DNA from: RYN-230 sp963717125
Lineage (GTDB): Bacteria > Actinomycetota > Actinomycetes > Streptosporangiales > Streptosporangiaceae
NCBI GenBank assembly: GCA_963717125.1
Contig: CAVQVG010000013.1
Location: forward strand, 124,001-188,000
Length of the DNA: 64,000 nt
Reading direction: 5' to 3'
Below, piece by piece: positions 31,501 to 39,610 of the stretch (its first letter is position 1; each line of letters opens with the position of its first letter). The translations under genes were made by a program, and so were the position numbers. The notes below the pieces were generated by a model, which saw only the letters and a list, made by a program, of their open reading frames with translations, was not told the origin of the DNA and did not search any database.

Positions 31501-33943
31501 CTGCGATGGCAACGCTGTCCGCGGACTCAACAGCGGGCTGTGCCGAGAGCGCGACCGTGAGGGCCGCCGACGGCCCCGCCTCCACGAGGACCGCAGACTC
31601 GCCCAGCGCCTCCTCCGCCGCGGCCCCAAAGCAAACCGGACGCGTGATGTTTCCGGCCCAGAAGGCGGGATCCAAGGCGTCCACTTCGGTAACAGCCCGT
31701 CCGCTCGCAGTCGACACGATCGGGATCTGCGGAGCGCTCAGCTCCACATCCTCGAGTGCAGCCAGGACCGGCCCGACGGCAGGGTCCATCATGGGGGTGT
31801 GGAATGCGTGGCTGGTGTCCAGCACCCGGTGCCCGATTCTGGCAGCCGACAGCGCGCTGGTGGCAGCTTCCAGCCCGGCCAAGCTGACGCCGAGCACCGT
31901 CTGGGCAGGGCCGTTCACCGCGGCCACACACACGTCGGCGCCCAGCAGCGCTTCGAGGTCAGCGGGAGCCGCAGTCGCGGCGATCATCCGTCCGGGAGGC
32001 TGGTCAGCCATCGCGCTGGCACGGGCTACGACGACGCGGGCGCATGCGCGGAGCGTCATGACCTCGGCGAGGCACGCCGCCGCTAGCTCGCCAAGGCTGT
32101 GCCCAATGAGGGTAGATGGCGTGAGTCCCTGCGCCATGAGGGCACGGGCCATTGCGTAGTCGATGGCGAGTAGCAAGGGTTGTATCAGCCGCGTGTCATT
32201 TCTCAGATCACGCCCGCTCTGCCACTGGTCAGCCAGATCACAGCCCGCTTCGGCGAGGGCTGAGAAGGCCTCGTCGGCAGCGGTGGCGAAAACTGGATTT
32301 GCCCGGTACAAGCTGAGTCCCATTCCGGGGTACTGCGATCCCTGGCCCGGCAGCACGAAGATCGTCCGGCGTGAGCGTACGCCCGCTGCTGACATCGTGT
32401 GGTACTTGCCGTCCGCCAAAAGCCGGGCGGCGTTCTGCGGATCAGCGGCTACGAGGCCCGCGCGGTACCGATGGCCGGTGCGACTGCGCTGCAGGGTACG
32501 TGCTGCCGCAGCCAGGTCGGCGTCGGGCCGGGCGGCCAGGTATGCGGACAACCGACCGGCGTACTGGTGCATCGACGCCTCGGTGTGAGCCGACCACAGG
32601 ATCGGCTGCGCACTAAGGTCCGGCTGATGCTCGGCGCGGGGCGCCTCCGCGAGCGTTACGTGGGCGTTGGTTCCGCCGATGCCGAACGAGCTCACCGCAG
32701 CGTGCCGCGGCTCATCGCCACGCGGCCACGCCTCTAGCAATGAAGTCACCCGGAAGGGAGAGGTATCGGCTGAGATAGCCGGGTTGAACTGAGCGAAACT
32801 GCGTGTTGGCGGAATCTGCTCGCGCTCGAGGCACAGTACCGCCTTGATCAGGCCGGCGACGCCGGCCGCCTGGCCGACGTGGCCGATATGGGACTTCACG
32901 GACCCGAGCGCGATCGATCCCGGTGGCAGCCGGCCCTCATGCATCCCGACATAGGCCTGCTCTAGCGCGGTCAATTCCAGCGGGTCGCCGATAACTGTGC
33001 CAGTGCCGTGCGCCTCCACGTAGCCGATCTGGTCGGGCCGCAGCCCGGCCCGCAGCATCGCCTCCTCGATGACGGCGGACTGCCCGTCGACACTCGGCGC
33101 GCTGAAGCTAACCTTCGCCGAACCGTCATTGTTGACGGCGGACCCGAGTATGACTGCGCGAATCGGATCACCGGCAGCGAGTGCGTCGTCTAGGCGGCGT
33201 AGCGCGACGACTCCGACGCCGCTGCCAAAGATCGTGCCGTTGGCGGCCGCGTCGAAGGGCCGGACCGTACCGTCCCTGGACAAAACGGAGCCGGGTACCC
33301 AACGGTAGCCATGCCCGTACGGCATCTCTAGGCACACGCCGCCCGCCAGCGCCATGTCAATCTCGCCGACTCCGAGCGAGATGTACGCCAGATGGATGGC
33401 CACCAGCGAACTGGAGCAGGCGGTGGCGAGTGTAACGGCCGGCCCGACGAGGTTCAGCCAGTAGGCGACCGTGGAGGCGATGTAGTCGTTGTGGTTGCCG
33501 ACGGCGACCGCGAGCTGGCCCGTCTTGGCATAGAGTTCTGGATCGGGCTTGATGTAGCGCTCCGCGTACTCGCTGTGGCTCGCTCCTGCGAAAACGCCGA
33601 CTTTCCCGGGCAGCGCGTACGGGTCGTAGCCCGCGTTCTCCGCGGCCAGGTAGCTCGTCTCAAGGAACAGTCGCTGCTGCGGGTCAGTTACCTGCGCGTC
33701 GCGTGGGGCGATCCCGAAGAAATTAGCATCGAACCCGCCCGCATCTGGAATGACGGGCACCGCGCGGACGTATTCTGGTCTGTCCAGATCCGCCCGCGCG
33801 GCGCCCGCAGCCAGCAGGTCTTCGTCCGAAATTCGAGTAATGCAATCGCGGTTGTCAACCAGGTTGGACCAGTATTCCTCGACATCCGCGGCCATCGGCA
33901 GCCGTGCAGCCATACCGACGATCGCGATCGGAACCGTTGTCAT
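28591..33943 (-). CDS. Type I polyketide synthase, KS-AT-KR-DH-ACP, apparent frameshift after AT
   Basis: KS has the active cysteine C176 in TACSSS and histidines in EAHGTGT and KSHIGH. AT has GQGSQYPGMG, GHSLGEL and HAFH, which points to malonyl-CoA. After AT the frame moves by one base at about 31165-31180, joining APQPRPTP to DETALTLLPQDEKARRRL. The second half contains KR (TGGLGALG, S in HFSSRAS, Y in SADYAAAN), then DH (VDEHRLGDTPLLPGTGY and HPALLDMA) and an ACP (FELGGNSL) at the end. KR before DH is not the usual modular order. There is no thioesterase. ATG 33943 lies 98 bp after the NRPS gene, and the stop overlaps the LanB-like start. Confidence 0.88.
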
Positions 33944-34041
33944 CCTGGATTCCCCATTTCGCTGGACTGCCGGAGGGGTGAGGTGGGCTGAGCCCGGATC
34001 TGCGAAAATCACGTATAACCACTGAACCCATAAGGAATCAC

Positions 34042-36351
34042 TCATCCAGCGGAGGTCATGAGTTTATAGAGATGCTGCCCGAGCGCGCGCAAGTTCGGGT
34101 AGCGGAACAAGGTCAGCGGCCCCACAGGCTGACCAAGGGCGTCACCAAGCACGGTGGCGTAGCGGAACAGCGCGAGCGAGTCGAACCCAGCGTCAAAGAA
34201 GTTCTTATCGTCATCGAGCCGGCCGCCGAGCACTTCCTCGGCGCGCTTCCGGGCGAATCTCAGCAACCTCTCCATCGTCCAGTCAGGTGTGACGCGGGTT
34301 GCCGAAGGCGGCTGGGCGGACCGGATCGCATCGCCGGGCGGCCGGGTCAGCTTCATCCGCGTGGTCCAGCCCAAGCGATCGACTACATCGATCCTGTCTG
34401 GCACTGCCGCACTCGGCAGAACTTTGGCGAGATGGCGGCGGATGTCCAGGGCCGCTAGGTCGGGGCTGTCGGACTCAGCCCACAGCTGGATCCGGTCGGC
34501 ATCGTACTCGTGTTCCAGCACGGCAATGGCCTGCGAGACTGCCGGATGCGCGCGGGCCACGGTCTCGATTTCGTCGAGTTCCACCCGCATGCCATAGACG
34601 GTGACCTGCCGGTCCAAGCGTCCCTCCAGATGCAGCGTCCCGGCGGCATCACGGCGGGCCAGGTCGCCCGTGCGGAACCAGAGGTAACCGGCGGAGTCGG
34701 TTACGAATCCGGCTCGCGCACCCGGCGGCCAGTAGCTAAGCGCTATCGCAGGAGCCGCCACCCAGATCTCGCCGCGGTGCCCAGCCGGGACCGGGCGGCC
34801 ATCGTGTGCGCGTACCTCGACGCGGCAGTCCGCCTGCGGCGCGCCCACCGGCAGCGCCTCCCTGTCATCTGCTGGCCATTCGCCACAAATCTCATAGTGC
34901 GCGACAAGCTGGGGTGTCTCGGTACAGCCGTATCCATTGACCAGCCGAGCACGTGGGGCAAAGGTGGAAAGTTGCCGTGCCAGCTGGGTGTCCAGCGGTG
35001 CCCCGCCGGATAGCACCAGGCGCAGATCGGGCAGCGACTGTCCGCCCACCTCGGCCAGAAGCCGCAATAGCACCGGCGTGCCGTGGATGACGGAAACTCG
35101 TGCTGCGGCCAGCCAGCACACGGTGCGTTCAGGTACCCGTACAGGGTCATCCGGCGGGATGCAGATCGTTGCGCCGCGGCGCAACGGGGCGAGCAGATCA
35201 CGGAACACCGGATCGTGAGCCGGGCTGCTTAGAAAGGCGACGCGATCGCGCGCTGACAGGTCAAAGGCCGCGCAGTAGCGCTCAAGTGCCTGCTCGGCCG
35301 TCTCGATGCCGACGATGGTCGCGGCCGGGTCGCCGGTGGTGCCGGAGGTGAAGAGGATATGACTGGCCTGCCGCAGCAGTGCCGCAAGTCTTGACGAGGG
35401 CGGAGCGTGCGCCAGGTGAGGACTGGCCGCCGGAGGGACACTCCCGGTTAACTCGCAGCACGCACCCACAGATCGCGCAGCAGCTTCGCGCCTGCTGGCC
35501 GGCCAGTCTTCGTCAATCAGGGTTGGCACACATCGTGCGCGGTGGCAGGCGAGCAGTGCGACTAGGAAGTCGAGCCCCCGCCGGGCCGTTAGGGCCACCG
35601 TCCGCTGGCTCAGGCCGATATTGATCAATGCCCCTGCAAGGTCATCAACGTGCCGGTCGAGCTGCTCGTAGCTGAGCGGCTCACGGTCGCCAGGGACGAC
35701 CGCAATGGCCTGGTGAAGTGCATGCTGGCGAACGAGTACGTCCGTCGGCTGAGCGAGATCGCCGGACGGCATCGGCTGAAGAGACTCCCGCTGCCCTCCG
35801 GCACCGAGCGCTCTCCCCGTCGGCTCGTCCGCCCGTGCGTACAGCGTCACGCGGATGACCTGGGCTATGAACTCGGCAGCGTCGTCAGGCGCGAGCACGC
35901 CGGTCGCATAGTTACAGGTCAGCGCGCAGCCAGGATTCCCCGGCTCAAGCTGGAACTCGAGTGCCGCGCCAAGGGTGCTCTCGGCAAGATCGCTGTCGGC
36001 GACACCCACCGCCGCGATGCCCGTAGGCGACGAACCGCCGGAGGCGAGCAAGGCCCGGCAGCGGGCAAGCAGATCGCTGATTGTGTCCTCGTTCCGGACC
36101 GCGACTGTGACCGAACACGCGGACCGCGGTCGTGCGCTTCGCCAGCCAAGCGTAACGTGCTGCCCACTCTGCCATGCGGACAGCACGGCCGCGCACGCGG
36201 CAAGTAGCAGCTCGCCCGCGGTGCAGGACAGTTGCCGCGCTCGGTCGCGTAGGCGACCAGACTGGTCGGTACTGAGTGGAACCCGGTCGTGGCGCGACTC
36301 ACCGTACTGCCACCGGTCAGCACGAATGAGGCCCCGGTTATAGCTCATCAC
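34042..36351 (-). CDS. NRPS: partial condensation lobe, adenylation domain, PCP
   Basis: The 769-residue protein loads an amino or aryl acid onto a carrier protein. Residues 20-175 resemble only the C-terminal half of a condensation domain and lack HHxxxDG, so that part is not catalytic. The A domain runs from about 205 to 670: A3 TSGTTGDPAA at 335 (the usual PKG lysine is missing), A5 NGYGCTET at 472, A7 YLWFRTGDLARRD at 556, A8 GRLDRQVTVYGMRVELDEIE at 577, and a possible A10 lysine in TTRMKLTR. The PCP has its serine, S725, in DAGFDSL. The ACP-like end and nearby PKS suggest that the loaded unit primes or extends the PKS. Specificity cannot be read with confidence. Confidence 0.85.
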   Translation of the reverse strand: MMSYNRGLIRADRWQYGESRHDRVPLSTDQSGRLRDRARQLSCTAGELLLAACAAVLSAWQSGQHVTLGWRSARPRSACSVTVAVRNEDTISDLLARCRALLASGGSSPTGIAAVGVADSDLAESTLGAALEFQLEPGNPGCALTCNYATGVLAPDDAAEFIAQVIRVTLYARADEPTGRALGAGGQRESLQPMPSGDLAQPTDVLVRQHALHQAIAVVPGDREPLSYEQLDRHVDDLAGALINIGLSQRTVALTARRGLDFLVALLACHRARCVPTLIDEDWPASRREAAARSVGACCELTGSVPPAASPHLAHAPPSSRLAALLRQASHILFTSGTTGDPAATIVGIETAEQALERYCAAFDLSARDRVAFLSSPAHDPVFRDLLAPLRRGATICIPPDDPVRVPERTVCWLAAARVSVIHGTPVLLRLLAEVGGQSLPDLRLVLSGGAPLDTQLARQLSTFAPRARLVNGYGCTETPQLVAHYEICGEWPADDREALPVGAPQADCRVEVRAHDGRPVPAGHRGEIWVAAPAIALSYWPPGARAGFVTDSAGYLWFRTGDLARRDAAGTLHLEGRLDRQVTVYGMRVELDEIETVARAHPAVSQAIAVLEHEYDADRIQLWAESDSPDLAALDIRRHLAKVLPSAAVPDRIDVVDRLGWTTRMKLTRPPGDAIRSAQPPSATRVTPDWTMERLLRFARKRAEEVLGGRLDDDKNFFDAGFDSLALFRYATVLGDALGQPVGPLTLFRYPNLRALGQHLYKLMTSAG

Positions 36352-36469
36352 TGCACCATTCGTCAGGCATTCCGCATAACGGTACGCGCGCTAAATACAT
36401 ACACGATGCGCGGGGCCAGACTATAGCCTATGATCATCCTTGGCCTGTATATCTGAGCAAAAGGGTCGT

Positions 36470-36565
36470 CTAGTTGTCCTGAGTCCTTGATCTGCCGGCA
36501 GCCTGGATCAACCAGCCGTCCGCACCATCGAGACGAAGGTGACACCACGCCGTGGTCTGCGTCAT
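36470..36565 (-). CDS. 31-codon ORF coupled to the LLM oxidoreductase gene
   Basis: An ATG at 36565 overlaps the stop of the LLM gene (ATGA) and opens MTQTTAWCHLRLDGADGW, ending QAAGRSRTQDN at a TAG. The coupling and the position between LLM and NRPS genes suggest it could be translated. It resembles no family I know. It is shorter than MbtH proteins, and it could be chance or a truncated gene. Confidence 0.3.
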   Translation of the reverse strand: MTQTTAWCHLRLDGADGWLIQAAGRSRTQDN

Positions 36566-37593
36566 CCGATCACTGCGCCCCGGATAGCACGGAGTTCTTG
36601 CTCGTGCGATACGCCGCTCACGAGCAAGGTCGTAACCGGACTCTTGCGCCATAGGTCTAGGCGTTCGCGGATCCTGCCGATCGGCCCAACGAGCGCCACC
36701 GCGTCCGCCAGTTCCGCTGGGACCGCTTCGGCTGCCTTGCTTCGGTCACCGGCAAGGTAGAGGTCTCGGACGTGCCTGGCCTCGTCGCGGTAGCCAAGCC
36801 GGCTCAGAGCGTCCAGATGAAAGTTCGAGTTCCGCGCCCCGAACCCACCTACGTAGAGCGAGATCAGCGTCTTGACCTTCCGCAGCGCCGCGTCGATGTC
36901 AGCGGTGATGTACACGGGCACCAACGCTGCGATGTCGAAACCTTGGGCAGCGCTTGTGATTGCCTGCTTATGGACCTGCCCTGTGCGCTCAGGATGAAAG
37001 AGCATCGGCAGCCAACCGCTGCCGATCTGCGTGGCCAGGGCGACGTTGGCGGGCCCGGAGGCCGCCAGGTAGATCGGCACCTGCGCGCGAATCGGCCGCA
37101 CGCTCAGGAGCGTCGGCTTGCCGAGACCAGTTCCACCGGGAAAGGGCAGCGGATAGTGCGGTCCGTCAGCCTCGACCGGCCCATCGCGCCTCAGCATTCG
37201 GCGCACCAGGTCGACGTATTCCCGGGTACGAGCGAGCGGATGCGAGAAGTCCGCACCGTACCAGCCTTCGATCACTTGCGGCCCAGACACCCCGAAGCCG
37301 AGCGACAGCCTCCCTTCCGACAGCCGGTCAAGGGTCATTGCGGCCATCGCCACAGCTGCCGGAGTCCTCGCGCCTATCTGCAGGAGGCCGCCAAGCCGGA
37401 TCGCGGTAGTCCTAGCGCCGTACCAGGCAAGTGGAGTCAGTGCGTCCGAGCCGAAGGCTTCCGACGTCCAGACGCAGTCATATCCGAGTCGCTCGGCGAC
37501 AAGGACCGTCTCGGTAGAGTCACCCGGGCTGTCCCATCGACCGAGGTTCAAGCCCAGCCGCAGGTTGCCAGGCGCGGGACCCGTGATCACCAT
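36562..37593 (-). CDS. LLM-class flavin/F420-dependent oxidoreductase
   Basis: The 343-residue protein has the bacterial-luciferase-like TIM-barrel pattern: LRLGLNLGRWDSPGD at the start, ERLGYDCVWTSEAFGSDAL, IRLGGLLQIGARTPAAVAM and LSEGRLSLGFGVSGPQVIEG, ending EQELRAIRGAV. The sequence matches the F420-dependent subgroup common in actinobacteria more than FMN luciferases, but cofactor choice is inferred. I start it at ATG 37593, since upstream codons overlap folP and are not conserved. It lies 22 bp after folP, within the biosynthetic operon, and would reduce or oxidise a pathway intermediate. The partial C-A-PCP gene follows. Confidence 0.85.
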   Translation of the reverse strand: MVITGPAPGNLRLGLNLGRWDSPGDSTETVLVAERLGYDCVWTSEAFGSDALTPLAWYGARTTAIRLGGLLQIGARTPAAVAMAAMTLDRLSEGRLSLGFGVSGPQVIEGWYGADFSHPLARTREYVDLVRRMLRRDGPVEADGPHYPLPFPGGTGLGKPTLLSVRPIRAQVPIYLAASGPANVALATQIGSGWLPMLFHPERTGQVHKQAITSAAQGFDIAALVPVYITADIDAALRKVKTLISLYVGGFGARNSNFHLDALSRLGYRDEARHVRDLYLAGDRSKAAEAVPAELADAVALVGPIGRIRERLDLWRKSPVTTLLVSGVSHEQELRAIRGAVIG

Positions 37594-37615
37594 AGCTACA
37601 CCGTAATGAATTCGC

Positions 37616-38452
37616 TCACCTGCCGAGGGCTGGTGTCCCCTCTGGCGTCGTGAGCGCGCGTACGATCTCGAGACCATCGCGCAGGGCGCCGGCGTCATGG
37701 GTCCGCACGTACTCCGCCCCGGACGCGGCGGCAAACAACTCGGCCGCCAGTGTTGCCGCCCCGACGCGCTCTATGCTGCGTCCGGTCAGTGTGCGCAGGA
37801 ACGACTTACGAGAGACCGAGATCATCACCGGCAAGCCGAACTGCTCCCGCAACCCGGCCAGCCCACGCAGCACGGTGAGCGACGCGTCCGGATTGGCACC
37901 CAAGAAGAAGCCCATTCCAGGGTCGAGCACGATCCGGGTACGCTCTACCCCCGCGGTCTCTAACGCTGCAGTCCGTTCGGTGAAGAACCGGACAATGGTC
38001 TCCATGAGAGTACCGGGATCCGCCATGCGGGTATCCGCCCGGCGGCCCCGCTGCACCGAGTGAATGAGGACAAGGCGGCACGTCGAAGCAGACAGGAATG
38101 AGGGGACCGGATCCGGGAAGCCCGTGATGTCGTTGATCATCTGGGCGCCTTCGGCCGCCATGACACACTGTACCTCGGGCTTTCGGGAGTCGATGGACAC
38201 CGAGATGTCGGCAGCTGTCAGTTCCGCGAGTACCGGACGCAGCCGCTTGATCTCGACTTCCGCGGGTACTTCCGTAGCGTCAGGATTGCTGGACTCCGCG
38301 CCGAGCTCGATGATGTCTGCACCATCATTCCGCAGCTCAAAGGCATGCCGTATGGCGGCATCCGCGGCAAGATAGAGCCCGCCATCAGAGAATGAGTCGG
38401 TCGTGATGTTCACGATCCCGACGATCGTGGTAGGGGACGGGGGACAGATCAT
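37616..38452 (-). CDS. folP: Dihydropteroate synthase, Sul-like, inside the biosynthetic cluster
   Basis: DHPS condenses 6-hydroxymethyl-dihydropterin diphosphate with pABA. The 278-residue protein shows IVNITTDSFSDGG (N15, D19), NDITGFPDP at 107, SRKSFL at 214 and RTHD at 250. The pABA/pterin loops depart from housekeeping FolP: ESSNPDA at 53 (FolP ESTRPGA), HSVQR at 131 (FolP HMQG), and DPGMGFFLGANPDASL at 177 (FolP DPGFGFGKN). As I recall plasmid Sul1, it has the same features (SHPDA, HSAQR, DPGMGFFL and SVSRKSFL). ATG 38452 follows AAGGA. First gene of the operon. It may be a resistant target copy, a folate-supply copy or a recruited biosynthetic enzyme. Confidence 0.9.
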   Translation of the reverse strand: MICPPSPTTIVGIVNITTDSFSDGGLYLAADAAIRHAFELRNDGADIIELGAESSNPDATEVPAEVEIKRLRPVLAELTAADISVSIDSRKPEVQCVMAAEGAQMINDITGFPDPVPSFLSASTCRLVLIHSVQRGRRADTRMADPGTLMETIVRFFTERTAALETAGVERTRIVLDPGMGFFLGANPDASLTVLRGLAGLREQFGLPVMISVSRKSFLRTLTGRSIERVGAATLAAELFAAASGAEYVRTHDAGALRDGLEIVRALTTPEGTPALGR

Positions 38453-38599
38453 GTCGTCCTTCCCATGCCTGCTGGCCCCCTCCAGACCTCAGCGCTGCGG
38501 CGCGGGTGAAATACATTATCAGCAGGCGCGAGCGGTGCTTGGTTGTGTCGAAACATTCCGGCAGGCCCGTCGGCCAGTGTTGGCGCAGGCGGTGAACCA

Positions 38600-38960
38600 G
38601 TCCGGTGAGGTGGCTTCGCCCGGACCATCTGGGCGAGCTTACGCAGATCGTCCCGTTCAAGATGGCCGATGCGGTCCTGGTGGAGCGCGGCGCTGCCCAG
38701 CTCGGGTCGAAGGGGGACAGGAACCCCATCAGCGGCATCAGCAGCAGCCGGACCCGCCCGGTCCAGCGCCACCCAGCGCTGGAACCGCCCATAGGTGAAG
38801 TCCTTCCGGCCGCCGCGGGTCTCCCAGATACCTTCTTCCGGCTGGTCCCAGTGCTCACACAGCCAGTCCATCATTTTGACTATCGCGGTCCAGCCCACGT
38901 GCGCCATCTGCAGGCCCTGCCGGTCACGGTTCCCCGCCGGGCCGGCCGCACCCTCACCCA
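38600..38960 (-). pseudogene. Remnant of a GH15 (trehalase/glucoamylase-like) gene
   Basis: The minus strand encodes MDWLCEHWDQPEEGIWETR and KDFTYGRFQRWVALDRA, typical of the GH15 catalytic region, followed by a jump of frame to LLLMPLMGFLSPFDPSW, a segment that lies well downstream in GH15 enzymes. Some 100 codons between them, the N-terminus and the C-terminus are missing. It sits just outside the right flanking repeat, in the same direction as the GMC gene, and was probably cut by the event that created the island. Confidence 0.7.
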
Positions 38961-38964
38961 CAGC

Positions 38965-39610
38965 GGGCTACTACCCCCGCTCTTACCCCACCCCCCGGCC
39001 ACCCATCGCCTAACGCCCGTGCCCGCAACTCCGGCCGGTCTCAGCCGAGCCGCCCGGCGACATGCTCGCCGACGCGGATCGCGTTGGCCATCGCGGTCAG
39101 CGCCGGATTCACCGCGCCGATGCTCGGGAAGAAGCTGGTGTCCACCACGTACAGATTGTCCACTTCGTGGGCCTTGCAGTTCACGTCGAGCACCGAGCTG
39201 GCCGGATCGGTGCCGAACCGGCAGGTGCCTGCCTGGTGCGCGCAGCCCGCCAGCGGCACGTTCATCTTCATGTAGTAGTTCTTGTCCAGGATGTGGTGCG
39301 TGGCCATGCCCACGTGGTTCAGCATCGTCTTGACCTCTTGATAGAGGTCGGTGGCCTCCGCCGCGTTGGTCGGCGTGTAAGCCACGTGCAGCGCGCCGTC
39401 CCGGTCCACCGTGACCCGGTTCTGCGCCCTGGGCAGGTCCTCGGTGGTGAGCCAGAGGTCCACCGCGTGCGCGGCCACCTCAGCCAGGCTCCACCGCGGG
39501 GCCAGCTTGGTCAGGTGGGGCTCCTCGCCGCGCATCGCCTCGGCGTTGGACTTGCCGAGCATCTGGATGTTGCCGAGCGGCCACTGGCGGCCGTTGCCCG
39601 GCAGGTAGAA
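38965..39610. repeat. Right flanking repeat of the island
   Basis: Homologous to 14485-14769, direct orientation. It comprises the last 190 codons of the full GMC oxidoreductase gene and about 75 bp of its downstream non-coding sequence. The left copy lacks the internal stretch 39136-39498 (363 bp, exactly 121 codons). Confidence 0.85.

Noticed and set aside
37594..37734. Longer N-terminus for the LLM oxidoreductase (start at 37734)
   Set aside because: The added residues overlap the end of folP and are Arg/Pro-rich, while the protein family begins at about LRLGLNLGRW.
14485..39610. Insertion sequence or integrase as the cause of the island
   Set aside because: No transposase, integrase or terminal inverted repeats were recognised between the borders. 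Only the GMC direct repeats mark the ends.
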